The notes beneath the pieces are model-generated. The model made no database searches. It was given only the letters and a program-made list of their open reading frames with translations, and was not told the origin of the DNA. A stretch of 64,000 nt of DNA from Pseudomonas subflava (lineage in GTDB: Bacteria > Pseudomonadota > Gammaproteobacteria > Pseudomonadales > Pseudomonadaceae). The stretch spans positions 62,001-126,000 of the forward strand of contig NZ_JAMXBF010000013.1 in NCBI RefSeq assembly GCF_023823685.1. The letters are read 5' to 3'. Of the stretch, positions 1-7,583 are shown in pieces (position 1 is the stretch's first letter; the number at the start of each line of letters is the position of its first letter). The position numbers were made by a program, and so were the translations under genes.

Positions 1-2
1 TC

Positions 3-398
3 GAGGTGGGCTTGGCCGAGGTGGTGATGCGCGAACAGTGCGGCCTGCTGGCGTACTCGCCGCTGGCCTTCGGCATGCTCTCCGGCAAATACGAGAACGG
101 CGCCCGCCCGGCCAACGCTCGCATCACCCTGTTCAGCCGCTTCTCGCGCTACACCAACCCGCAATCCCTGGCGGCCTGCGACCGCTACGTGCGCCTGGCG
201 CGCGAGCACGGCCTGGACCCGGCGCAGATGGCCCTGGCCTTCGTCACCCGCCAGCCCTTCGTCACCAGCAACATCATTGGCGCCACTAGCCTGGAGCAGT
301 TGGACAGCAACCTCGCCAGCCTGGAGCTGGAGATGAGCGAGGAACTGCTGGCCGCGATTGAGGCCATCCACCGCGAGCAGCCCAACCCCGCACCCTGA
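3..398 (+). CDS. Aldo/keto reductase, C-terminal part (5' end outside window)
   Basis: The frame is open from the window edge, so this is the last ~131 residues of a longer gene. The fragment carries features of the distal half of NADPH-dependent aldo/keto reductases of the Tas/YajO type: a YSPLAFGMLSGKY segment, a Q(M)ALAFV helix, and the cofactor-binding stretch SNIIGATSLEQLDSNL followed by the last helix. The family reduces aldehydes and ketones in the cytosol using a TIM barrel; the catalytic Tyr and Lys would lie upstream of the window. It ends 3 bp before the convergent endonuclease V gene. The substrate cannot be told from the sequence. Confidence 0.85.
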   Translation, partial: EVGLAEVVMREQCGLLAYSPLAFGMLSGKYENGARPANARITLFSRFSRYTNPQSLAACDRYVRLAREHGLDPAQMALAFVTRQPFVTSNIIGATSLEQLDSNLASLELEMSEELLAAIEAIHREQPNPAP

Positions 399-401
399 GG
401 C

Positions 402-1106
402 TCAGCCGAACAGATCCGGCGCGCTCATGAGCGCCGGCATCTCGCCGCGCCGCGACGCCAGCCGATCCGCCAGCCGGGTCGGTTCGGGCAGGCGATAACC
501 GCGACAGCACGCCAGCACCAGCTCGACGGCGCTGGCCAGACTCACCCGGTGCCCGGGCGAGACGACCAGCGGCTTGACCCTGTCCTTGCTGCGTAGCATC
601 CAGCCGACCTGTTCGCCGGCATGCACCAGCGGCACGCGTGCGCCCTTGGTCGGCGCCAGCTCCTCGTGCTTGCCGACGAGGATCTTCTTGGCCACGCCGA
701 TGGTCGGCAGGCCGGTCACCACGCCCAGGTGCGCGGCAATGCCGAGCCGACGCGGGTGGGCGATGCCCAGGCCGTCGCAGTAGATCAGATCGGGCGCGTG
801 TGGCAATTCACGCAGCGCCTGGAGCACCGCCGGCAGCTCACGAAAGGACAGCAGTCCCGGGACATACGGCATGCTGGTGGGGATGCGCGCCACGCTGTGG
901 GCCACGGGCTGCAGGCTGTTCGCGTCGAGCAGCACGGCGGCGGCCAGGGTGATGGTGCCCTGCTCTTCGAAACCGACGTCGACCCCGGCGATCAGGCGCG
1001 GCGTGACGAAGTCATCGCGCAACACCACCCGCTGGGCCAGCGTGCTCTGCAGCACACGCGCCTGTTGCGCAGTGCCGTCCCAGTCGGTGAAAGGCGAAGT
1101 GGACAT
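402..1106 (-). CDS. nfi: Endonuclease V (deoxyinosine 3'-endonuclease)
   Basis: 234 residues, close to the usual ~225 of bacterial Nfi. It nicks DNA at the second phosphodiester 3' to deoxyinosine, in repair of deaminated adenine. Visible family motifs are AGVDVGF (Asp43, first catalytic metal ligand), the PYVPGLLSFRE block near residue 80-90 that reads the lesion, and YCDGLGIAHPRRLG (Asp near 110, second metal site), then GVAKK. The ATG at 1106 fits the family length. It is convergent with the aldo/keto reductase (3 bp apart) and lies downstream of the acyl-CoA dehydrogenase, separated by two hairpins. Function is confident from the motifs. Confidence 0.95.
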   Translation of the reverse strand: MSTSPFTDWDGTAQQARVLQSTLAQRVVLRDDFVTPRLIAGVDVGFEEQGTITLAAAVLLDANSLQPVAHSVARIPTSMPYVPGLLSFRELPAVLQALRELPHAPDLIYCDGLGIAHPRRLGIAAHLGVVTGLPTIGVAKKILVGKHEELAPTKGARVPLVHAGEQVGWMLRSKDRVKPLVVSPGHRVSLASAVELVLACCRGYRLPEPTRLADRLASRRGEMPALMSAPDLFG

Positions 1107-1114
1107 CGCGGGCT

Positions 1115-1186
1115 CCGGTCCGGACTCAGGACCGGTAGACCGGCGAAGCAGGAGGCGGGTTCGCCCGCGGCGACCGCAGGCGAACC
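1115..1186. repeat. Two adjacent hairpins between acyl-CoA dehydrogenase and nfi
   Basis: Two inverted repeats sit in the gap between the two leftward genes: CCGGTCC/GGACCGG arms at 1115-1121 and 1129-1135, and GGTTCGCC/GGCGAACC arms at 1158-1165 and 1179-1186 with an inner GCGG/CCGC stem. No T-run follows, so these look like intercistronic RNA structure or a small intergenic repeat rather than a clear terminator. Confidence 0.5.
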
Positions 1187-1194
1187 GGGCGGGC

Positions 1195-2331
1195 TCACAG
1201 CGCCCGCGAGATGATTTCCTTCATGATCTCGTTGGTGCCGGCGTAGATGCGCTGCACCCGCGAGTCGGCCCAGGCGCGGGCGATCGGATACTCCCACATG
1301 TAGCCGTAGCCGCCGTGCAGCTGCACGCACTCGTCGATCACCTTGCACTGCAGGTCGGTGCCCCAGTACTTGAGCATCGCCGCGGTCGGCACATCGAGTT
1401 TCCTGTTCAGGTGCAGCTCCAGGCAGCGGTCGACGAAGACGCGACCGACCTGGATCTCGGTGGCCATCTCGGCCAGCTTGAAACGGGTGTTCTGGAAGTC
1501 CGCCACCGGACGGCCAAAGGCCTTGCGGTCGCGGGTGTAGTCCAGGGTCCACTGCAGCGCCGCCTCGGCCGAGGCGATCGCGCCGACGCCCACGGTCAGG
1601 CGCTCCTGTGGCAGCTCCTGCATCAGGTAGACGAAGCCCAGGCCTTCCTTGCCGAGCAGGTTGGCCTTGGGAATGCGCACGTCCTGGAAGAACAGCTCGG
1701 AAGTGTCCTGAGCCTTCATGCCGACCTTCTCCAGACGCTTGCCCTTGGAGAAGCCCGGGGTGTCGGCCTCCACCAGGAACAGGCTGATGCCCTTGGCGCC
1801 GGCCTTCGGGTCGGTCTTGGCCACGACGATCACCAGGTCGGCCAGCCAGCCGTTGGTGATGAAGGTCTTCGAGCCGTTGATCACGTACTCGTCGCCATCC
1901 AGCACGGCGGTGGTCTTCACGCCCTGCAGGTCGGAGCCGGTGCCCGGTTCGGTCATGGCGATGGCGGTGACCATCTCGCCGCTCACCAGCTTGGGCAGGT
2001 AGTGCAGCTTCTGCTCCTCCGAGCCGTAGTGGAGGATGTAGGGCGCGACGATGTCCGAGTGCAGCGAGAAGCCGACGCCGGACAGGCCCAGGCGCGACTG
2101 CTCCTCGATGACCACGGCGCTGTAGAGGAAGTCGGCGCCCATGCCGCCGTACTCCTCGGGCAGGTGCGAACAGAGCATGCCGGCCTCGCCGGCCTTGTTC
2201 CACAGGGCGCGGTCGATGTGACCGTCCTTCTCCCACTGGGCATGGAAGGGCACCGCCTCCTGCTCGAAGAACTTGCGCACGGACTCGCGGAACAGCTCGT
2301 GCTCGGAGCTGAACAGGGTTCTTGGAATCAT
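1195..2331 (-). CDS. Acyl-CoA dehydrogenase, long-chain/isovaleryl-like type
   Basis: 378 residues from the ATG at 2331; an in-frame ATG at 2370 has no better support, whereas AGCAGGTG precedes 2331. FAD enzyme making a trans-2,3 double bond in acyl-CoA, passing electrons to ETF. The three ACAD domains are visible: N-terminal helices (RTLFSSEHELFRESVRKF), the middle beta domain (TAIAMTEPGTGSDLQG; FITNGWLAD) and the C-terminal helices (DRKAFGRP; LHGGYGYMWEYPIARAW). The segment that holds the catalytic Glu in medium-chain enzymes (YEGT) reads YAGT here, as in long-chain and isovaleryl-type enzymes where the base lies on another helix. It is divergent from an AraC/GlxA regulator, a plausible controller. 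Acyl chain preference is unknown. Confidence 0.9.
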   Translation of the reverse strand: MIPRTLFSSEHELFRESVRKFFEQEAVPFHAQWEKDGHIDRALWNKAGEAGMLCSHLPEEYGGMGADFLYSAVVIEEQSRLGLSGVGFSLHSDIVAPYILHYGSEEQKLHYLPKLVSGEMVTAIAMTEPGTGSDLQGVKTTAVLDGDEYVINGSKTFITNGWLADLVIVVAKTDPKAGAKGISLFLVEADTPGFSKGKRLEKVGMKAQDTSELFFQDVRIPKANLLGKEGLGFVYLMQELPQERLTVGVGAIASAEAALQWTLDYTRDRKAFGRPVADFQNTRFKLAEMATEIQVGRVFVDRCLELHLNRKLDVPTAAMLKYWGTDLQCKVIDECVQLHGGYGYMWEYPIARAWADSRVQRIYAGTNEIMKEIISRAL

Positions 2332-2469
2332 TGTTACACCTGCTTCTGAGTGATCGTTGGGTGGCCCCACTCTAGGTCAGCGCCCGCGCCATCGACACTG
2401 GACACTTGCGACAAAAAATAAGACGATCCAGCCAGACGATGACCGTTTAACCACATAAGAACAATAGAC

Positions 2470-3453
2470 ATGTCGCCCACACGCATCGCCCTGCTCGCCA
2501 CCGATGGCGTCTTCGCCGCCACCCTGATGCAGGCCCGGGACTTCTTTCACATGGCCGGGCTGCGCCATGGCAAGCAACAGGGACTGGGCACGGCTTCGGC
2601 CTTCCAGATCCGCGTGGTCAGCCCGGATGGCCAGGCGGTGACCAGCTTCAGCGAGGCGGTGATCCCGGTGGACGGCCGCCTGGGCGAGGCCGAGGTGATC
2701 ATCCTGCCGGCCTTCTGGGGCGACTTCGACGTACTCTGCCAGCGCTGCCCCGAAGTGTTGCCCTGGCTGCGCGAGCGGCATGCCGCCGGCAGCGCCATCT
2801 GCGGCGAGGCCACCGGGGTGTTCTGGATGGCCCAGGCCGGCCTGCTCGACGGCAAGGAGGCGACTACCTACTGGCGCTTTTTCCGCGAATTCGCCGAGCG
2901 CTTTCCCCAGGTCCTGCTGAACCAGGACAAGCACCTGTCGGATGCCGACAACCTGTACTGCGCCGGCGGCGTCACCTCGGCCTGCGATCTCTATATCTAC
3001 CTGATCGAGCGCTACTGCGGCGCCGGCATCGCCCAGGGCGTGGCCCGCGACATCCTCTACGAGACCCAGCGGAGCTACAGCCCGGGCCGCATCGGTTTCG
3101 GCGGCCAGAAACTGCACCAGGACGTGGCCATCCTCCAGGTGCAGCAGTGGCTGGAGGAACACTTCGCCGAGAAATTCCGTATCGAGGACGTGGCGCGCCA
3201 GCACGGCATGAGCATCCGCAACTTTATGCGGAGATTCCAAAGCGCAACCGGCGACAAGCCGCTGCACTACCTGCAGCGTTTGCGCATCGAGACGGCCAAG
3301 GGTCTGCTGTCGGCCACCCGCAAGAGCATCAAGACCATCAGCTACGAAGTGGGCTACGACGACGCCAGCTTCTTCGCCCGCCTGTTCCGCCAGCACGCCG
3401 GGCTGTCGCCGAACCAGTACCGCCGCCAGTTCCAGCACAAGGAAAGCGCCTGA
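2470..3453 (+). CDS. GlxA-type AraC transcriptional regulator with DJ-1/PfpI domain
   Basis: 327 residues. Residues ~1-195 form a DJ-1/PfpI-like class I amidotransferase fold (start RIALLATDGVF; nucleophile-elbow region SAICGEATGVFWMAQAGLLDG with a Cys at the elbow), and residues ~225-322 form the AraC DNA-binding domain with two helix-turn-helices (RIEDVARQHGMSIRNFMRRF and IKTISYEVGYDDASFFARLFRQH). In this family the N-terminal domain is usually a sensor and not a working amidase. It lies 138 bp from the divergent acyl-CoA dehydrogenase, so regulation of that gene is a reasonable inference. The ligand is unknown. A strong bidirectional terminator follows. Confidence 0.9.
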   Translation: MSPTRIALLATDGVFAATLMQARDFFHMAGLRHGKQQGLGTASAFQIRVVSPDGQAVTSFSEAVIPVDGRLGEAEVIILPAFWGDFDVLCQRCPEVLPWLRERHAAGSAICGEATGVFWMAQAGLLDGKEATTYWRFFREFAERFPQVLLNQDKHLSDADNLYCAGGVTSACDLYIYLIERYCGAGIAQGVARDILYETQRSYSPGRIGFGGQKLHQDVAILQVQQWLEEHFAEKFRIEDVARQHGMSIRNFMRRFQSATGDKPLHYLQRLRIETAKGLLSATRKSIKTISYEVGYDDASFFARLFRQHAGLSPNQYRRQFQHKESA

Positions 3454-3487
3454 CCGCAGGTCGCCCGATCACAAACCGCCTAAACGC

Positions 3488-3520
3488 AAAAAGGGCTGCC
3501 CGTGGGCAGCCCTTTTTCTT
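3488..3520. terminator. Bidirectional rho-independent terminator
   Basis: GGGCTGCCC pairs with GGGCAGCCC, flanked by AAAAA on the left and TTTTTCTT on the right, between the convergent regulator and zapE genes. The A-run and T-run let it work on both strands. Confidence 0.9.
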
Positions 3521-3535
3521 TCCAGCCTCAGCCGG

Positions 3536-4630
3536 TCAGGGCCGGTGCGGGCGCGACAGGAACTCGTGCGACTGCATCTCCAGCAGGCGGCTCAGGGTGC
3601 GCTGGAACTCGAAGTTCAGGCGACCGCCGCTGTACAGGTCCTTCAGCTCCACCTCGGCGGAGATGATCAGCTTGACGTTGCGGTCGTAGAACTCGTCCAC
3701 CAGGTTGATGAAGCGCCGCGCCATGTCGTCCTTGGCCACGCTCATCTGCTCGACGTTGGCCAGGATCACCGCATGGAACAGCTTGCCCAGCTCGATGTAG
3801 TCGTTCTGGCTGCGGGGGCCGTCGCACAGTTCGCGGAACTCGAACCAGGCCACGTCTTCGCAGACCCGCACCGCGTTGATCGTGCGGTTCTCGATGGTCA
3901 GCGCCTCGTTCTCCACCATGTGCTGGCAGTCCGGCAACAGGCTGCGGAAGCTCTTCTGCAGGCTCTCCTCGGCCGCCGGGCCCAGTGGGAAGTGGAACAG
4001 CTCGGCCTGCTCCAGCGCGCGCAGGCGGTAGTCCACGCCGCTGTCGACGTTGACGATCTCGGTGTGCTCCTTGAGCAGGGCGATCGCCGGCAGGAAGCGC
4101 GCACGCTGCAGACCGTCCTTGTACAGGCCGTCCGGCACGATGTTGGAGGTGGCCACCAGGCTCACACCGTTCTTGAACAGCTCTTCCAGCAGGGTGGCGA
4201 GGATCATGGCGTCGGTGATGTCGCTGACGAAGAACTCGTCGAAGCAGATCACCCGCGCCTCGTCGGCGAAGCGCTTGCCGATGATGGTCAGCGGGTTCTT
4301 CTCGCCCTTGAGGGTCTTCATCTCCTCGTGGACGCGCTTCATGAAGCGGTGGAAGTGGGTGCGCATCTTCTGTTCGAAGGGCAGCGCGTCGAAGAAGGTG
4401 TCGACCAGATAGGTCTTGCCACGGCCGACACCGCCCCAGAAGTAGAGGCCTCTGACCGGGGCCTGGCGCTTCTTGCCGAACAATTTGCCGAGCAGGCCGG
4501 AGGACGACTGCGACTCGCTGACGAGATCGTCGTAGAGCCGCTGCAGGTGGCGCACGGCATTTTCCTGCGCGGCGTCGTAAAAGAAGTCCGGCCGCTTCAG
4601 ATCGGCCTGATAGCGCTCAAGAGGGGTCAT
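3536..4630 (-). CDS. zapE: Cell division protein ZapE (AFG1-like ATPase)
   Basis: 364 residues, the usual size. AFG1/ZapE P-loop ATPase that associates with the Z-ring during constriction and stress in E. coli. Visible: Walker A GGVGRGKT (residues ~66-73), Walker B VICFDEFFV (~127-135) followed by SDITDAM, sensor-type ATSN in SLVATSNIVPD, and the late block FINLVDEFYDRNVKLI. It lies downstream of trpS on the same strand but is separated from it by a terminator, so it probably has its own promoter within the 76-bp gap or depends on read-through. Confidence 0.95.
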   Translation of the reverse strand: MTPLERYQADLKRPDFFYDAAQENAVRHLQRLYDDLVSESQSSSGLLGKLFGKKRQAPVRGLYFWGGVGRGKTYLVDTFFDALPFEQKMRTHFHRFMKRVHEEMKTLKGEKNPLTIIGKRFADEARVICFDEFFVSDITDAMILATLLEELFKNGVSLVATSNIVPDGLYKDGLQRARFLPAIALLKEHTEIVNVDSGVDYRLRALEQAELFHFPLGPAAEESLQKSFRSLLPDCQHMVENEALTIENRTINAVRVCEDVAWFEFRELCDGPRSQNDYIELGKLFHAVILANVEQMSVAKDDMARRFINLVDEFYDRNVKLIISAEVELKDLYSGGRLNFEFQRTLSRLLEMQSHEFLSRPHRP

Positions 4631-4647
4631 TCTGGGAACTTCGGTAA

Positions 4648-4682
4648 CAAAAACGGGGCGGTCACTTTAGCGACGGCCCCGT
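4648..4682 (-). terminator. Rho-independent terminator after trpS
   Basis: Read leftward: ACGGGGC and GCCCCGT arms with an inner GTC/GAC extension, then TTTTTG. Placed directly after the trpS stop and before zapE. Confidence 0.8.
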
Positions 4683-4706
4683 TGCTTGGCAATCACGCCG
4701 TGCGCG

Positions 4707-6053
4707 TCATTCCTGCGGGGCGAGCGCCTCGCGCAGGCGGGCAATGGCGACATCCAGAGCGGCGGCGTCGGCAAAGGCCGGACTATTGCCGACCGATTCG
4801 CCATCCAGCCACACGGAGAAGGCCTGGCCCTCGGCGCGCACATCCAGCGTCTCGCCGGACTGCAGGCGCTTGCTGGCCTGGCCGGCGGCCTTGCCGTCGG
4901 CAAAGGATTTCGACAGCAGCAGCTGCTCGCCGGCGGCGTCCAACAGGCGGAAGCGGAAGCTGCCGTCGTCGTCGCGGAAGCTGACGAAGCGCGCGCTCTT
5001 GGCCGCCTTTTTCTTCTCGCCGGAGGCGCTCTGCACCTGCTCGCGGAAAGAGCGCAGGCCCACGGCCTCGCGCAGCTCGCCGAGGAACGGCGTGGCGATC
5101 TTGCGCGCCTTAGCCGCGCCAGCCAGGAGGATATCTTCCAGGTCGGCCGGCTTGGCGATCAGCGCGTTGTAACGCTCGCGGGCCTCGCCCAGTTCGTTTT
5201 CCAGCAGTTGGTACAGCCGATTCTTCGCCTCGCCCCAGGCCAGGCCGCCTTCCAGCTCGGCACGGAACTCCGCCTGCTGGGCTTGGGTGGCAAAGGCCTG
5301 GTACAGGGTGAACAGGTGCGAGCCGTCGGCGTCCTTCGGCTCGCCCGGCAGTTTGGAGTCGGTGACGATGCGCGCGATCGCCTCCTTCAGCTGCTTGGCA
5401 CTGCCGAACAGCGGGATGGTGTTGTCGTAGCTCTTGCTCATCTTGCGGCCGTCGAGGCCAGGCAGGGTTGCCACTTCTTCCTCGATCACCGCTTCGGGCA
5501 GGGTGAATAGCTCCTTGCCTGCACCGAAGAGGTGGTTGAAGCGCTGACCGATATCGCGCGCCATCTCCACGTGCTGGATCTGGTCGCGGCCGACCGGCAC
5601 CTTGTGCGCGTTGAACATCAGGATGTCCGCCGCCATCAGCACCGGGTAGCTGAACAGGCCCATGGTCACGCCGGCGTCCGGGTCTTCGCCCTGCTCGACG
5701 TTCTTGTCCACCGAGGCCTTGTAGGCATGCGCGCGGTTGAGCAGGCCCTTGCCGGCGACGCAGGTGAGCAGCCAGCACAGTTCGGGAATCTCGGGGATGT
5801 CGGACTGGCGGTAGAAGGTCGCCTTGTCGGTATCCAGCCCCAGCGCCAGCCAGGTGGCGGCGATCTCCAGGCGAGAACGCTGGATACGCGCCGGGTCGTC
5901 GCACTTGATCAGCGCGTGGTAGTCGGCGAGGAAATAGAAGGAATCGGCGTCGGCGGCGCGGCTGGCGACGATGGCCGGGCGGATCGCACCGGCGTAATTG
6001 CCCAGGTGCGGGGTGCCGGTGGTGGTGATACCGGTGAGGATACGGGTGGTCAT
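4707..6053 (-). CDS. trpS: Tryptophanyl-tRNA synthetase with C-terminal extension
   Basis: 448 residues, against ~330-340 for most bacterial TrpS. The class I catalytic core is complete: HLGN (residues 16-19, the HIGH motif) after ITTTGTP, and GRKMSKSYDNT (KMSKS) near residue 200. It charges tRNA-Trp in the cytosol. About 110 residues are added after the alpha-helical domain; a Lys/Ala-rich linker (GEKKKAAKSA) is followed by a small beta-rich unit (RFVSFRDDDGSFRFRLLDA onward) that resembles a DUF1508/YegP-like fold by pattern. I infer an extra RNA- or protein-binding module. It is followed by a terminator and preceded by the alpha/beta hydrolase gene on the same strand, 18 bp away. Confidence 0.95.
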   Translation of the reverse strand: MTTRILTGITTTGTPHLGNYAGAIRPAIVASRAADADSFYFLADYHALIKCDDPARIQRSRLEIAATWLALGLDTDKATFYRQSDIPEIPELCWLLTCVAGKGLLNRAHAYKASVDKNVEQGEDPDAGVTMGLFSYPVLMAADILMFNAHKVPVGRDQIQHVEMARDIGQRFNHLFGAGKELFTLPEAVIEEEVATLPGLDGRKMSKSYDNTIPLFGSAKQLKEAIARIVTDSKLPGEPKDADGSHLFTLYQAFATQAQQAEFRAELEGGLAWGEAKNRLYQLLENELGEARERYNALIAKPADLEDILLAGAAKARKIATPFLGELREAVGLRSFREQVQSASGEKKKAAKSARFVSFRDDDGSFRFRLLDAAGEQLLLSKSFADGKAAGQASKRLQSGETLDVRAEGQAFSVWLDGESVGNSPAFADAAALDVAIARLREALAPQE

Positions 6054-6071
6054 CTGGCTGTTCGCTTCAAC

Positions 6072-6701
6072 TTATTGGAGACGGGGCTGGACCAGCTCTT
6101 TCAGCTCGGGCAGCTTGCCGTGAAAAAAGTGGCCGCATTCTGCCACCTTCAGCAGTTCGTGGGCACGGGATAGCGCGGCGGACCAGGCGTAGACCGACTC
6201 GGGCTCCACCACCTCGTCCTGCTCAGGCTGCACCACCACCAGTTCGCCCCCCTGCGGCAGGTGCTCGGGCGCCAGCAGGCGATGCACCGCCGGCGCGACC
6301 ATGAACAGCCTGGGAATGGCGACACCTTGATCCTCCAGGCGCCCGCCCAGGGCTGCGGCGACGAAGCCGCCGAAGGAGAAGCCGAGCAGGCTCAGCGGCA
6401 ACTGGGGGTACTTTTCGCGCAACCAGTGCGCCACCGTCTCGGCGTCGTCCACCTCGCCCGTGCCCATGTCGTGGCTGCCGGCGCTGGCGCCGACGCCGCG
6501 GTAGTTGAAGCGCAGGGTGTGGTAGCCCATGTCGCGCACCGCACGCTGTAGGGTGGAGACCACCTTGTTGAGCATGGTGCCGCCCCGCACAGGGTTGGGA
6601 TGGCAGATCAGGGCGACGCCGCGGGCGTCCGGCACTTCACACAGCAGGGCCTCGAGCGGGCCGCACGGGCCGTCGATGGAGAGGGGATTTTCGCGGATCA
6701 A
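6072..6701 (-). CDS. Alpha/beta hydrolase (small dienelactone-hydrolase/KANL3-like)
   Basis: About 209 residues from a TTG at 6701. Alpha/beta hydrolase fold: oxyanion-region ALICHPNPVRGGTM, nucleophile elbow GFSFGG, an Asp in VVQPEQDEVVEP and a catalytic His in ECGHFFHG. I chose TTG (LIRENPLSIDGP) because GGAG lies ~9 nt upstream and because the first ATG, at 6812, would leave only 23 bp to the divergent gene and adds a low-complexity N-terminus unlike the family. It is probably co-transcribed with trpS (18-bp gap). No signal peptide. The substrate is unknown; family members are esterase-like or inactive. Confidence 0.8.
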   Translation of the reverse strand: MIRENPLSIDGPCGPLEALLCEVPDARGVALICHPNPVRGGTMLNKVVSTLQRAVRDMGYHTLRFNYRGVGASAGSHDMGTGEVDDAETVAHWLREKYPQLPLSLLGFSFGGFVAAALGGRLEDQGVAIPRLFMVAPAVHRLLAPEHLPQGGELVVVQPEQDEVVEPESVYAWSAALSRAHELLKVAECGHFFHGKLPELKELVQPRLQ

Positions 6702-6835
6702 CAGCAGGAACTCCGTGACCCGGGGCAGGGTCGACACGTCTTGGTTAGGCACATCGCACAACAGGCTAAGCCGCGGTATACAGCGCCGGCGAGAGCCGCT
6801 ACCGTAAAACAAAGCCGCTTTCAGAGGAAGGACTC

Positions 6836-7270
6836 GTGGAACAATCGCTCACCCCCTGGCTGCTGCCCGCCCTCGCGTTGCTGGTCGGCGTCGCCATCGG
6901 CTTCCTGGCGGCGCGCCTGCTACCCAACGCAGCCCCCAACCGCACCCAGCGCCAGCTGGACGAAATGCAGCAGCGCTTCGACAGCTACCAGAGCGAAGTG
7001 GTGACCCACTTCAACACCACCGCCAGCCTGGTGAAGAAGCTGACCCAGAGCTACCAGGACGTGCAGGAGCATCTGTCCCAGGGCGCCAACCGCCTGGCCG
7101 CCGACGAACTGACCCGCCAGCGCCTGCTCGCCGCACTTCATACCGAAGACGGCAAGGCCCCGCGCGAACGCCTGACTCCGCCGAGGAGCAACGAGGCGCC
7201 CAAGGACTACGCGCCGAAGGAGCCGGACTCCCCCGGCACCCTGGACGAGACCTTCGGCCTCAAGCGCTGA
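6836..7270 (+). CDS. zapG: YhcB/ZapG-like inner-membrane coiled-coil protein (DUF1043)
   Basis: 144 residues from a GTG at 6836, preceded by AGAGGAAGGA. One N-terminal membrane helix (residues ~6-26, LLPALALLVGVAIGFLAARLL) is followed by a coiled coil (QRQLDEMQQRFDSYQSEV) and the conserved VVTHFNTTASLVKKLTQSYQDVQEHLSQGA block that marks DUF1043. The C-terminal ~45 residues are charged and disordered. E. coli YhcB (ZapG) links divisome and elongasome at the inner membrane. It is divergent from the hydrolase gene and ends in a terminator. Confidence 0.9.
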   Translation: MEQSLTPWLLPALALLVGVAIGFLAARLLPNAAPNRTQRQLDEMQQRFDSYQSEVVTHFNTTASLVKKLTQSYQDVQEHLSQGANRLAADELTRQRLLAALHTEDGKAPRERLTPPRSNEAPKDYAPKEPDSPGTLDETFGLKR

Positions 7271-7286
7271 TTAGCGCCCGAACGAG

Positions 7287-7312
7287 AAGCCCCGCCGATG
7301 CGGGGCTTTTTC
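7287..7312 (+). terminator. Rho-independent terminator after zapG
   Basis: AAGCCCCGC and GCGGGGCTT arms with a CGAT loop, then TTTTTC. It starts 16 bp after the stop codon. Confidence 0.9.
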
Positions 7313-7539
7313 TTGGCCGGGATTTATGTGCCGTCTGACGGAGACACACTCAACGCAGGGGGCGCCGCATGTATTGGCGAAAACCGGACCGCGTTTGAGC
7401 CCTAAAACGAGTACGCCTGCACCGAGCGGTTTCGTGCGCGTTCAGATTCTGACGCAGCACGCGAAGCCATGAGCAAAACGCCTTGGTGCGCACGGCGCGC
7501 CCTACGCGTGGAAGAGTGCGGCGTGCGGGCCTGCGGAAA
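7313..7539. other. Intergenic stretch with no recognisable gene
   Basis: Between two terminators of convergent genes. Short open frames here have no family resemblance and no good ribosome binding site. No repeat element, tRNA or promoter could be recognised. It may be decayed sequence. Confidence 0.4.
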
Positions 7540-7568
7540 AGAAAAAGCCCCGCATCAGGCGGGGCTTT
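7540..7568 (-). terminator. Rho-independent terminator after cysNC
   Basis: AAAGCCCCGC and GCGGGGCTTT arms with a 5-nt loop; read leftward it ends in a T-run. It lies 15 bp past the cysNC stop. Confidence 0.85.
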
Positions 7569-7583
7569 CCGTGAGCGCTCCGA

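Noticed and set aside
871..2349. 492-residue plus-strand frame over nfi and the acyl-CoA dehydrogenase
   Set aside because: Antisense to two confident genes; no recognisable domain.
3545..4984. 479-residue plus-strand frame over zapE and the end of trpS
   Set aside because: Antisense shadow; no domain, and it crosses the trpS terminator.
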